From CAVZCK01 sp963773735 (GTDB taxonomy: Bacteria > Pseudomonadota > Alphaproteobacteria > Rhizobiales > Rhodomicrobiaceae): DNA of 64,000 nt. Shown in pieces: positions 36,540 through 45,229 of this stretch. The notes below the pieces were generated by a model. That model saw nothing but the letters and a program-made list of their open reading frames with translations, did not search any database and was not told the origin of the DNA. Position numbers and translations under genes: made by a program. The DNA lies in NCBI GenBank assembly GCA_963773735.1, contig CAVZCK010000016.1, positions 1 through 64,000 on the forward strand, read 5' to 3'. How positions within the stretch are numbered: position 1 is the first letter of the stretch; each line of letters opens with the position of its first letter.

Positions 36540-38198
36540 GCTTCCACCGCCCTTCCCTTGAGCGCGAACAGTCCACGCGGGCGCCTCTGGATGAACAGGA
36601 TGATGAGACCAGGATCAGGATCTTGCCGAGCACGGCGCCGGCGTAAGGCTCAAGGAACTTGTTGGCGATGCCGAGCGCGAAGGCCGCCGACAAGCGTGCC
36701 CCAGAGATTGCCGACGCCGCCGAAGACCACGACCATGAAAGCTGTCGATGATGTAGCCCTGGCCGAGATTGGGCGAGACATTGTCGATCTGGCTGAGCGC
36801 CACCCCGGCAATGCCGGCGATGCCGGAGCCGAGCGCGAAGGTCATGGCGTCGACATAGCCGGTGCGGATGCCCATCGAGGCCGCCATGCGGCGGTTCTGG
36901 GTGACGGCGCGCATCTGCAGGCCGAGCGGCGTCGCCTTCAGGATGAAGAGCAGCGCCGCGAAGACGACGAAGGTGAAGACGATGATCCAGAGCCGGTTAT
37001 AGGTGATGGCGAGGCCGAGGAAATCGAAGCCGCCCGACATGCAGCTCGGCGCGCCGACCTCGCGGTTGGAGGCGCCGAAGATGGTGCGCACCGCCTGCTG
37101 CAGGATCAGGCTGACGCCCCAGGTGGCGAGCAGGGTTTCGAGCGGCCGGCCATAGAGAAAGCGGATGATGCCGCGCTCGATGGCGATGCCGACCGAGCCG
37201 GCAACAATGAAAGCCGCGGGCACGGCGACGATCAGCGACAGATCGAAGGCGCCCGGCGCATAGGCGCGGAAAAATTCCTGCACGACGAAGGTCGTGTAGG
37301 CGCCGAGCATCACCATCTCGCCATGCGCCATGTTGATGACGCCCATGACGCCGAAGGTGATGGCGAGACCGATGGCGGCGAGCAGCAGCACCGAGCCGAG
37401 CGACAGCCCGTACCAGACATTCTGAATCGCGCTCAGGAGTTCGAGCTGGCGCTGGATCGAGCTGATGGCGGCGTCGGCAGCGGTCTTGAGCTCGGGCGGC
37501 GCATCGGCGGGCAGCGAATTGAGCAGGGCGAGCGCGTCCTGGTCGCCGCGGTCACGGATCACGCGGACGGCGGCGATACGGTCCTCCGGCGCGGCATCGC
37601 TCTTGCCGATCAGGATTGCCGCGCGCGCCGCCAGCATGGCCTGCTTCACATCACCATCCTGCTCGGCGGCGATCGCATTTTCCAGCGCCGGAAGGGCCGC
37701 CACGGCGCGCGATTTGAACACCGCCCGTGCGGCCTCAAGCCGGCGGGCCGGGTCCTTGGCCATCAGCGTCAGCGAGCCGATGGCTGCGTCGAGCAGGCCG
37801 CGCACGCGGTTGTTGAGGCGGACATTGTCGATATCGGCCGGCGGGCTATCCACGGCCGCGCCGGTTGCGGCGTCGGTCAGCTTGTCGGATTTGTCCTTGA
37901 TGAAGACCTTCTTGTCCTGCGCCGAGAACATCAGGCGCGAGTCCTGCAGCGCCTCGAGCAGCGCCGCGGCGCGCGGATCTCCGGTCGCAGCGACGGCGCC
38001 AATCGCATCGGCGGTGTCGCTGAAGTCGTCGGTGGTGAAGCCGTTGAGCGCATCTTCATAAGGCCCCGCCGCGGCGGGCAGGCTCGCGGCAAGCTGAATG
38101 CCGATGAGGAGTGCAAAGCAGCTAAGGAGTGCAACGAGGCTGTGCCTGATGTCCGGCCGGACTGTCCGGAACGACTTGGCAGCAAAAACGCTTGTCAT
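36536..38198 (-). CDS. urtB: Urea ABC transporter permease UrtB, frameshifted at the C-terminus
   Basis: LivH-like permease with the long N-terminal extracytoplasmic extension that marks UrtB: a signal-like segment SLVALLSCFALLIGIQLAAS, about 200 residues with alpha-helical repeats (DPRAAALLEALQDSRLMFSA, RVIRDRGDQDALALLNSLPA), then the membrane domain IGLAITFGVMGVINMAHGEM, LETLLATWGVSLILQQAVRT, MRAVTQNRRMAASMGIRTGY and IAGVALSQIDNVSPNLGQGY. After 36740 the frame changes three times before the C-terminal FALKGRAVEA. Start given at MTSVFAAKSFR; an upstream ATG at 38237 is possible. Its 5' flank is filled by two repeat copies. Confidence 0.92.
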
Positions 38199-38232
38199 GG
38201 CCACGAAAGAGCCTGCGAAAAATTTTCCCATT

Positions 38233-38347
38233 GTCATCCCGGAGGCCGCGTAGCGGCCATTCGGGATCCAGCACCAAGTCCCTAAGTCATTGTCTTGGCC
38301 ATGGATCCCGGCTCGCGCTCGCCTTCGCCTCGCTTGGCCGGGATGAC
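38233..38347. repeat. Palindromic dispersed repeat upstream of urtB
   Basis: Ends gtcatcccggaggccgcgta and ggccgggatgac are inverted complements, with atggatcccggctcgcgctc between them. Typical alphaproteobacterial intergenic palindrome, related to family 1 in its core. Confidence 0.65.
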
Positions 38348-38435
38348 AGGGGGAGTTTTTCATAATCAAGCGGGCGGGCTCCAGCCAATGAAACTTCTGA
38401 GAGGTGCGTTTTTCTCCTTGATCGGAACATCTTGT

Positions 38436-38533
38436 CGTCGCCCCGGCCAACGAGCCGGGGCCCAATCCCCGTCACAACAGGCGCTGTCTTGGCCGAGATG
38501 CGAATGGATCCCGGCTCGCGCGTCCGGGACGAC
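38436..38533. repeat. Palindromic dispersed repeat, family 1, urtA-urtB gap
   Basis: Third copy of the dnaE2-type element: cgtcgccccggccaacgagc at the left end is identical to the dnaE2 copy, and gtccgggacgac closes the right end. Confidence 0.75.
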
Positions 38534-38584
38534 TGGGAGGGGATGTCCCGACTCTCGCAGAAATCTTCCAATGTACCGAATTTT

Positions 38585-38611
38585 CGGGATTCCCACTTTT
38601 ACGGGAATGAC
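38585..38611. repeat. Dispersed hairpin repeat, family 2
   Basis: cgggattcccacttttacgg with gaatgac, the common short repeat that also ends the block at 40864-40934. Confidence 0.6.
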
Positions 38612-38712
38612 AACTCGGCGCGCGTAAGACATGCCGAACGACTCAAATCGGATAGAAATCGCTCTAGCGGCACGCATGGCGTCGATCTGTCCCCGCAGCT
38701 TTCCCGAAAGGC

Positions 38713-38737
38713 GGAAGTGGCGAGCCTCGCCACTTCC
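38713..38737. terminator. Strong hairpin between urtA and urtB
   Basis: A perfect 11-bp stem (ggaagtggcga / tcgccacttcc) with a 3-base loop lies 41 bases downstream of the urtA stop. On the urtA strand it is followed by gccttt. It may be a partial terminator giving more UrtA than the membrane subunits, or an mRNA-stabilising structure. Confidence 0.6.
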
Positions 38738-38778
38738 TTTCTTGTCAGACGTTCTGGATCACACCGGACATGCCGGGC

Positions 38779-40071
38779 TCACGAGCCGCCGCACTTCTTG
38801 GTGACGGTGTTGTAATTGCCGCATTTCAGCGTCACCCAGTCGGCGTCCAGGTCCTTCGAGCCTGGCAGATAGTCGGACCAAGCATCGCCAGGCACGAGGC
38901 CCTTGGTCTTCCACACCACGTCGAACTGGCCGTCGCCGCGGACTTCGCCGATATAGACCGGCTTGGTGATGTGGTGGTTCGGCAGCATCTTCGAGACCCC
39001 TCCAGTCAGGTTCGGCGCCTCGATGCCGGGCAGCGCGGCGATGACCTTGTCGGCATCGGTCGATTTCACCTTCTCGACCGCCTTCACCCACATATTGAAG
39101 CCGATATAGTGAGCTTCCATCGGGTCGTTGGTGGTGCGCTTCGGGTTCTTGGTAAAGGCGTGCCATTCCTTGATGAAGGCCGCATTCGCCGGAGTTTTTA
39201 TCAACTCGAAGTAATTCCAGGCGGCGAGATGGCCGACCAGCGGCTTGGTATCGAGACCGGCGAGTTCTTCCTCACCCACGGAGAACGCCACGACCGGAAT
39301 GTCCGTCGCTTTGACGCTCTGGTTGCCGAGCTCCTTATAGAACGGCACGTTGGCGTCGCCGTTGATGGTGGACACCACCGCCGTCTTCTTGCCGGCCGAA
39401 CCGAACTGCTTGATTTTCGCCACTTCGGTCTGCCAGTCGGAGAAGCCGAACGGCGTGTAGTTGATCATAATGTCCTCGTCCTTCACCCCTTTCTGCTTGA
39501 GGTAGGCTTCGAGGATCTTGTTGGTGGTGCGCGGATAAACGTAGTCGGTGCCTTCCAGCACCCAGCGTTTCACCGAGCCGCCATCCTTCGACATCAGATA
39601 ATCGACGGCCGGGATCGCCTGCTGGTTCGGCGCGGCGCCGGTATAGAAGACGTTGCGCTCGCTTTCCTCGCCTTCATATTGCACCGGATAGAACAGGATC
39701 GAGTTCAGCTCCTTGAACACCGGCAGCACGGATTTGCGCGACACCGAGGTCCAGCAGCCGAACACCACGGCGACCTTGTCCTGCGAGATCAGCTCGCGCG
39801 CCTTTTCGGCGAAAAGCGGCCAGTTCGAGGCCGGATCGACGACCACCGCCTCAAGCTTCTTACCGAGGAGCCCGCCCTTCTTGTTCTGCTCATCGATCAG
39901 CATCAGCATGACGTCCTTCAGCGTCGTCTCGCTGATCGCCATCGTGCCCGACAGAGAATGCAGAATCCCGATTTTGATTGTGTCCTCAGCCCTTGCCGAG
40001 CCTGCCATGCCGATCGACACGGACAGCGCCAGAGCGGCGCCCGACAGGAATGATCTGCGCGTTATCGCCAT
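38779..40071 (-). CDS. urtA: Urea ABC transporter substrate-binding protein UrtA
   Basis: Periplasmic urea receptor, 430 residues, intact. A twin-arginine-type signal (MAITRRSFLSGAALALSVSI ... SARA) leads into EDTIKIGILHSLSGTMAISE, the UrtA/AmiC-type Leu/Ile/Val-binding fold. Further family blocks: SVLPVFKELNSILFYPVQYE, GTDYVYPRTTNKILEAYLKQ, VVSTINGDANVPFYKELGNQ, DPMEAHYIGFNMWVKAVEKV and LPNHHITKPVYIGEVRGDGQ. First gene of the urt-ure operon, preceded by a sigma-54 promoter with a 60-base leader. Confidence 0.96.
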   Translation of the reverse strand: MAITRRSFLSGAALALSVSIGMAGSARAEDTIKIGILHSLSGTMAISETTLKDVMLMLIDEQNKKGGLLGKKLEAVVVDPASNWPLFAEKARELISQDKVAVVFGCWTSVSRKSVLPVFKELNSILFYPVQYEGEESERNVFYTGAAPNQQAIPAVDYLMSKDGGSVKRWVLEGTDYVYPRTTNKILEAYLKQKGVKDEDIMINYTPFGFSDWQTEVAKIKQFGSAGKKTAVVSTINGDANVPFYKELGNQSVKATDIPVVAFSVGEEELAGLDTKPLVGHLAAWNYFELIKTPANAAFIKEWHAFTKNPKRTTNDPMEAHYIGFNMWVKAVEKVKSTDADKVIAALPGIEAPNLTGGVSKMLPNHHITKPVYIGEVRGDGQFDVVWKTKGLVPGDAWSDYLPGSKDLDADWVTLKCGNYNTVTKKCGGS

Positions 40072-40141
40072 TTACATCTCCGAGAAAGAACCCATTAGCG
40101 GGTGGTTTTCCCCATGGTTGGTTTCAGCAGCTTCAGGGTGT

Positions 40142-40157
40142 AGCAAACCCCATGCCA
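40142..40157 (-). promoter_or_regulatory. Sigma-54 (RpoN) promoter of the urt-ure operon
   Basis: On the minus strand TGGCATGGGGTTTGCT matches the -24/-12 consensus TGGCAC-N5-TTGC, with the GG and GC pairs exactly 10 bases apart. Transcription would start near 40130, giving a leader of about 60 bases before urtA. This fits NtrC-type nitrogen control of urea use. Confidence 0.8.
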
Positions 40158-40863
40158 GCACCTCGACGACCGCGGCATGTTGAATGCAGCGTATTGGAAA
40201 GCCTCAGAATATCTGGGAATAGACGCCGGCGTTCGGATGCGCGAGATCCTGGCCGCGCCTGGAAGCGAAGCCGATTCCGGCAAACTGCTGAAAAAAGCAG
40301 CATGTCGCCGATTTGACGGAATTCCGTGGCGGAAAAATATGCAATATGCAAAATCCGGCCGTCGGCACACTGCTCCACGCCTCCTGCTAGCGCGAAGCCA
40401 GCTCAAACAGAATTGCCGTCCCTCCGACGTCCGCGGGCTTGACCCTGTTCGACCGGGTCGATGCCTGACACTTTAAACCGGGCTGATTGTTGACACTATT
40501 GACTCATTGTTCGACAGTCAGCCGCCGTTTTCGGAGCGGCGCGAAGCCGCGCACGCGGCGGAGCAAAGCGGAGGAAACGGCGGTCGCGGCCGATGCGGAT
40601 GTCGGCATTGCCCGCGCCGCAGAGCCGTTGATGCTGCATCGCCTGCTCCTTCGCGATAAGCCTTGCGCGCCGACAGGGCCACTTATTCGCGTTCGCTGGC
40701 AGATTAGCACGACGCTCGCCCCGATCTGAAGAAGGTGCCGCGGTCGGGAACCGAGCGTTTGAACCCTTCGTTTATCGACAAGACCTCACGCAATTGACGT
40801 CTTTCGACAGCACTCTTACGGCTTTAATAGACTGCTGAAAAAGATCGGAACCGAGCAAATCTT
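40158..40863. other. Intergenic region upstream of urtA
   Basis: About 700 bases between the sigma-54 promoter and a repeat block. Short open frames on both strands carry no recognisable protein. The stretch 40490-40525 has three near-repeats of ttgac/ttcgac spaced 11-13 bases (tgttgacactattgactcat) that could be an operator; enhancer sites for NtrC were looked for but no convincing TGCAC-type pair was seen. Confidence 0.45.
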
Positions 40864-40934
40864 GTCATGCCCGCGGAAGCGGGTATTCAGCTAAAATATT
40901 GAAGTTTCTGGATTCCCGCGTTCACGGGAATGAC
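40864..40934. repeat. Dispersed hairpin repeat, family 2, upstream of the MFS gene
   Basis: Two hairpins: catgcccgcggaagcgggta and gattcccgcgttcacgggaa. The second matches 38585-38611. Confidence 0.6.
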
Positions 40935-40985
40935 AACGCAGCATCAGCACCCGAGATTTTCGGCAGCCAGTCGAGGGAAATCGCG

Positions 40986-42534
40986 ATGGCCTTACATCGC
41001 CCACTCTGCCCGGATGGGCGCGGCGCCGGAGACCTGGACGCCGTAGCGCACTGCCCGGAAGGCTCTCGGCCGTTCGTGCTGGCCGCGACGATCCTGGCGT
41101 CGGCAATGGGATTTATCGACGGCACCGTCGTCACCATCGCCCTGCCGTCGATCCAGAAGGATTTCGGCGCCGACTTCACCACGCTGCAATGGGTGGTGAA
41201 CGGCTATGCGCTCATGCTCGGCAGCCTCATCTTGGTCGGAGGCGGTGCCGGCGACAAATTCGGGCGGCGCCGCGTGTTCCTGATTGGCATCGGCCTCTTT
41301 GTTCTGGCCTCGCTCTGCTGCGCTCTGGCGCCAGGTTTGGCGGCGCTCATTTTCGCCCGGATCTGTCAGGGCATCGGCGCTGCGCTGATGATTCCGCAAA
41401 GCCTCGCCATCATCGCGGCCTCCTTCCCCAAGGATGTGCGTGGCCGCGCCATCGGCATCTGGGCGGGTGCGTCGGCGATCACGACCGCGCTCGGCCCGCC
41501 GCTCGGGGGCTTTCTCATCGATATACTGAGCTGGCGCGCGGCATTCTGGATCAACGTGCCGATTGCCGCCGCCGTTGTCTGGCTCACCTTGCGGCACGTC
41601 CCCGAAAGCCGGAGCGAAGATGCCGAGGGCGGGCTGGATTGGACGGGCGGCGTCCTGGCGGTGATCGGCTTCGGCGCGTTGACTCTGTCGTTGACGACCG
41701 CGTCGCAAACAGCCGCATTTTCGGTCTCTGCCCTGATGTGGCTCGCACTTGGAGTTGTCGGCATCGTGGCCTTCCTCGTCACTGAGCACCGCGTCAAGCA
41801 GCCGCTGATGCCGCCATCTCTGTTCAAGAGCAAGTCATTCACGGGCGCAAACTTGACGACCCTGTTCCTCTACGGCGCCTTCACCGCCATGCTCTTCCTG
41901 CTGCCGTTCGATCTGATCGGGCTGCGCGGCTATTCCTCCGCGGAAGTCGGGCTGATCCTGTTGCCGATCGGCCTTGTCATCGGTGTCGCCTCGCGTTCTG
42001 CCGGACACTGGGCGGATCATACCGGGCCGCGCCTTCCGCTGATTCTCGGTTCGCTCATTGTCGCCGTTGCGCGCCGGCGTCTTCGCGCTCAATCTGCAGA
42101 ATTTCTGGATCGGCGTATTTCTGCCCATCCTCGTCGTATCAGCAGGAATGGCCGTCGTCGTGGCACCGCTGACGACGGCTGTCATGAACGCGGCGCCCAA
42201 TGCGCTGTCAGGCGCGGCTTCGGGCATCAACAATGCCGCGAGCCGGATCGCGGGTCTGTTCGCCGTCGCGATCGTCGGCTCGGCCGCCACGATCGTATTT
42301 CTGAGCGATCTGGCGGGCGCGGGCATCGCGAACGACGGCGCGAAGCCGCGTTTCGGAAGCTTTCCGGATGTCTCGTCGGCGGCGCGCCCAGCCATCGAAG
42401 CGGCGTTTCTCCACGCTTATAGCGCCGCCATGCTTATTGCTGCCGCCTTCGGCGCTCTCGCAGCCTTAACCGCCTACCTGACCGTGCAGGACGTGCCGGC
42501 GAAACGCACGAAGCACCGGCTGAAGGATTTTTGA
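40986..42534 (+). CDS. MFS exporter, DHA2 (EmrB/QacA) family, frameshifted
   Basis: Fourteen-helix drug:H+ antiporter of about 515 residues. Helix 1 with motif D1 (AATILASAMGFIDGTVVTIA), LQWVVNGYALMLGSLILVGG, GDKFGRRRVFLIGIGLFVLA (motif A), ARICQGIGAALMIPQSLAII (motif B), GIWAGASAITTALGPPLGGF (motif C) and ILSWRAAFWINVPIAAAVVW. A single extra base near 42068 shifts the frame; the last helices (NLQNFWIGVFLPILVVSAGM, LLAAAFGALAALTAYLTVQD-like) follow to 42534. No periplasmic adaptor or regulator adjoins it. Start chosen at MALHRPL; an earlier frame extension is repeat DNA. Confidence 0.9.
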
Positions 42535-42608
42535 TTATAATTTCCAAGGTTTAATCCTCCGCCCCGTTTCTCGAGGGAGGTCCTGTAAAGCGCCGCTGCG
42601 ATCTCCCG

Positions 42609-42673
42609 CGTCGTCCAGGACCCCGGCTCGGGGGCCGGGAAGCGGCCGGCAGACGAGCCGAGGACCCACGACG
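42609..42673. repeat. Palindromic repeat downstream of the MFS gene
   Basis: cgtcgtccaggaccccggct pairs with gagccgaggacccacgacg around a GC-rich centre. Ends resemble family 1. Confidence 0.55.
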
Positions 42674-42762
42674 TTAAATTGCGACGGTGGGTAGGGTGGG
42701 TTGAGCACCGCGAAACCCGCCGTCGGCGCGATCAACTGACGGGCTGCGCAATGCCAACCAGC

Positions 42763-42975
42763 CTACGAGAGATCTATCGAGTCATTATCCATAGATGTCG
42801 GTTCGCCATCTGAAATGCCAAAGGTTATTAGACGACGGTATGAAATCCCGCTCGTAATATAGGAGTTGCAATCCATTTCAAACCGAACATTACATGGTAT
42901 CGTCAATAGCGACCTGATAAAGCTCTCCATTTCGATAAGCAGCTGCAAAATCTTTCTGATTTGTCGGAACCCCAC
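42763..42975 (-). CDS. Hypothetical protein in an AT-rich patch
   Basis: A 70-codon frame (MGFRQIRKILQLLIEMESFI, CNVRFEMDCNSYITSGISYR) in a stretch clearly richer in A+T than its surroundings. Not recognised. It lies just downstream of the moxR-like gene, where relatives usually have a VWA-domain (coxE) gene. Foreign origin or a gene fragment are both possible; it may also not be a gene. Confidence 0.25.
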   Translation of the reverse strand: MGFRQIRKILQLLIEMESFIRSLLTIPCNVRFEMDCNSYITSGISYRRLITFGISDGEPTSMDNDSIDLS

Positions 42976-42993
42976 GACCAGGCATAATGGTCC

Positions 42994-43926
42994 TCAGCCG
43001 CGCGCCTCGAACTCGGCCTGGCGCGCCTTCGATTTCACCTGATCCAGAATCCGTGCGGCCTCGCTGCCCTGGATGCGGGCGATATCGTCCTGATATTTGA
43101 GCAGCGTGCCGATCGTCGAATTCACGTCCTCAGCTTCAAGCGCGACGCAATCGAGCGCGGTCAACGCCTGCGCCCAATTGATGCTCTCGGCGATGCCGGG
43201 GTTTTTGTAGAGGTCCATCTGCCGGATCGATTGCACGAAGGCTACGACCTGCGCGGTCAGCGTTGCGGCCGCGTCCGGCACCTTCAGCGCCAGGATCTCG
43301 GCCTCGCGCGCCGCGGTCGGGTAATCGATCCAGACATAGAAGCAGCGGCGGCGCACCGCGTCATGCACCTCGCGGGTGCGGTTCGAGGTCAGGATCGTGA
43401 TCGGCGGCTCGCTCGCTTTGATCGTGCCAAGCTCCGGGATGGTGATCTGATAATCGGCGAGAATTTCGAGAAGGAACGCCTCGAAGGGCTCGTCCGCCCG
43501 GTCAAGTTCGTCGATCAGCAGAACCGGGCTTTTGCCCTCCGCCGACAGCTCCAGCGCCTGAAGCAGCGGGCGCTTCAGCAGATAGTCGGCGCTGTAAATA
43601 TCGCGTTCGAGGCTTGCGGTGTCGGCGCTCTCGCCGGCCTCGGCCACGCGGATATGCAGAAGCTGGCGGCTGTGGTTCCACTCATAAGCCGCCGAGGCGA
43701 GATCGAGCCCCTCATAGCATTGCAGCCGCACCAGCGGCCGCCCGAGCACCTCGGCGAGGACTTTGGCCAGCTCGGTCTTGCCGACGCCGGCTTCGCCTTC
43801 GAGCAGCAAGGGCCGCTTCAGCGTCAATGCCAGGAAGACCGAGGTTGCCAGCGCTTGACTTGCAAGATAGCCGCCTTTGGCGAGAAGCGCGCGCGTCTCG
43901 GCGACATTGGAAGGCAAATCCGCCAT
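42994..43926 (-). CDS. MoxR-family AAA ATPase (CoxD-like)
   Basis: Protein of 310 residues. ALTLKRPLLLEGEAGVGKTE (Walker A), RLQCYEGLDLASAAYEWNHS, KSPVLLIDELDRADEPFEAF (Walker B), PPITILTSNRTREVHDAVRR (sensor 1/Arg finger) and CFYVWIDYPTAAREAEILAL. CoxD-type MoxR ATPases help build the Cu/Mo site of CO dehydrogenase. The start shares a base with the stop of the YbaK gene (TGATG). The VWA partner (CoxE) usually next in line is absent. Confidence 0.9.
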   Translation of the reverse strand: MADLPSNVAETRALLAKGGYLASQALATSVFLALTLKRPLLLEGEAGVGKTELAKVLAEVLGRPLVRLQCYEGLDLASAAYEWNHSRQLLHIRVAEAGESADTASLERDIYSADYLLKRPLLQALELSAEGKSPVLLIDELDRADEPFEAFLLEILADYQITIPELGTIKASEPPITILTSNRTREVHDAVRRRCFYVWIDYPTAAREAEILALKVPDAAATLTAQVVAFVQSIRQMDLYKNPGIAESINWAQALTALDCVALEAEDVNSTIGTLLKYQDDIARIQGSEAARILDQVKSKARQAEFEARG

Positions 43927-44414
43927 CAAGTCACCTTTATGATTTTGGCGCAGGCGGCGTCGGCGAGCGCGGCCGGCGCAATGGCAAAAACGGCGCGCGG
44001 TGTGCCTGCCGCCGCCCAAACGGTGTCAAAGCGCAGAAGGTCCTCGTCCATGAACAGCTGCATCGGCGAAGCGTGGCCGAAGGGCGGGATGCCGCCGATG
44101 GCGAAGCCCGTCACCTCGCGGACGTAATCGGCATCGGGCCGTTTCAACGTCTCGCCCAATAAGACGCCAACCCCCTTCTCGTTGAGACGGTTCGAGCCGG
44201 AGACCAGCATCAGATAGGGCTTGCCGGTCTTTTCTCCACGAAAGACCAGCGACTTGACGATCTTGGCGACCTCGCAGCCGCAAGCGGCGGCTGCGTCTTC
44301 GGCGGTGCGGGTGCTTGCCGCCATTTCCGTGACGGCAATGTCAATGCCCCTGGCTCGGGCCGCGTCCTGCACCCTTTTTGCGCTGGCAGGCTGGTCTGAG
44401 GCGCCTGCCGTCAT
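43926..44414 (-). CDS. YbaK/EbsC-family aminoacyl-tRNA deacylase
   Basis: Protein of 162 residues: SAKRVQDAARARGIDIAVTE, CGCEVAKIVKSLVFRGEKTG, PYLMLVSGSNRLNEKGVGVL and TGFAIGGIPPFGHASPMQLF, the last two being the INS-type deacylase site motifs (the invariant Lys and GxxPPFG). Family members hydrolyse mischarged Cys- or Ala-tRNA. Start overlaps the coxM stop (ATGA). Its placement inside a CO-dehydrogenase-like operon is unusual and has no obvious functional reason. Confidence 0.9.
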   Translation of the reverse strand: MTAGASDQPASAKRVQDAARARGIDIAVTEMAASTRTAEDAAAACGCEVAKIVKSLVFRGEKTGKPYLMLVSGSNRLNEKGVGVLLGETLKRPDADYVREVTGFAIGGIPPFGHASPMQLFMDEDLLRFDTVWAAAGTPRAVFAIAPAALADAACAKIIKVT

Positions 44415-45229
44415 GCCAGAGCGGCTTCCACAGCGCGTTCCGCCATCGCGGTGATGAGCGCCGCACGATATTCGGCGCTGCCATGCATGTCGCTCATCAG
44501 GCCGTTCGGCGAGACTTTGATGCCGCTCACGGCAGCCGGCGTAAAATTGCTCTTCAGCGCCTGCTCCATCTGCGGCACGCGGAAGACGCCGTTCTGGCCG
44601 GCGCCGGAGACGGCAACACGGACATCGCCGGATGAGAAGATGCCGCCCGGCATCCGCGCCACGAAGACGCTGACGAGACAGTAGCGCGAGGCGCGCTGCT
44701 CGAATTTGGCGTAGCCGGCCTTATCCGGAATCGGGAAGCGGATCGCCTTGATGATCTCGCCCGGCTGCAGCGCGGTCGAAAACAAGCCGGTGAAAAAACT
44801 GTCGGCATCGAGCTGGCTTTTGTCGGTGACGACGGTCGCGCCGAGACCGAGAACAGCCGCCGGATAATCCGCCGCCGGATCGTTATTGGCGACCGACCCG
44901 CCGATCGTGCCGCGATGGCGCACCTGGGCGTCGCCGATACCGGCCGCAAGCTTGGCGAGCGCCGGGATGGCCGAGCGGACCTCCGGGCTTGAGGCGACTT
45001 CCGCATGGGTGGTCGCCGCGCCGATGACGAGAGTGTTGGCCTCGCGTCTTATGCCTTTCAGCTCGGCGATATTGCTGATGTCGACGACGGTTTTCGGCTT
45101 CGCCAGGCGCTGCTTCAATGTCGGGATCAGCGTATGCCCGCCGGCGATCAGCGTCGCCTCGCTGCCGGCCGAGAGCGCCTGGGCGGCTTCGGCGACGGAT
45201 GACGGGCGCACATAGTTGAAACTATACAT
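44411..45229 (-). CDS. CO-dehydrogenase-like FAD-binding medium subunit
   Basis: CoxM-type subunit of 272 residues: MYSFNYVRPSSVAEAAQALS, ATLIAGGHTLIPTLKQRLAK (FAD pyrophosphate motif AGGxTL), IGDAQVRHRGTIGGSVANND (second FAD motif TIGGS) and PADYPAAVLGLGATVV. It passes electrons from the FeS subunit to FAD and on to the quinone or another acceptor. Confidence 0.92.
   Translation of the reverse strand: MYSFNYVRPSSVAEAAQALSAGSEATLIAGGHTLIPTLKQRLAKPKTVVDISNIAELKGIRREANTLVIGAATTHAEVASSPEVRSAIPALAKLAAGIGDAQVRHRGTIGGSVANNDPAADYPAAVLGLGATVVTDKSQLDADSFFTGLFSTALQPGEIIKAIRFPIPDKAGYAKFEQRASRYCLVSVFVARMPGGIFSSGDVRVAVSGAGQNGVFRVPQMEQALKSNFTPAAVSGIKVSPNGLMSDMHGSAEYRAALITAMAERAVEAALA

Noticed and set aside
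36411..38285. Long open frame on the + strand, over 600 codons
   Set aside because: It is exactly antisense to urtB and the start of urtC; its product is rich in Arg, Asp, Glu and His without any fold pattern, as expected from the reverse strand of a high-GC gene.
38770..40053. Open frame of about 427 codons on the + strand opposite urtA
   Set aside because: Antisense shadow of an intact, clearly recognised gene.
40177..40476. 99-codon + strand frame in the urtA upstream region
   Set aside because: It overlaps the sigma-54 region's flank, has no ribosome binding site and no recognisable sequence.
40490..40525. Three spaced ttgac-like strings, considered as a -35 array or operator
   Set aside because: Mentioned as a possibility only; no matching -10 element or symmetrical operator was found.
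40158..40863. Possible ykkC/guanidine or cobalamin riboswitch upstream of urtA
   Set aside because: None of the conserved core strings of these riboswitches could be found on either strand.
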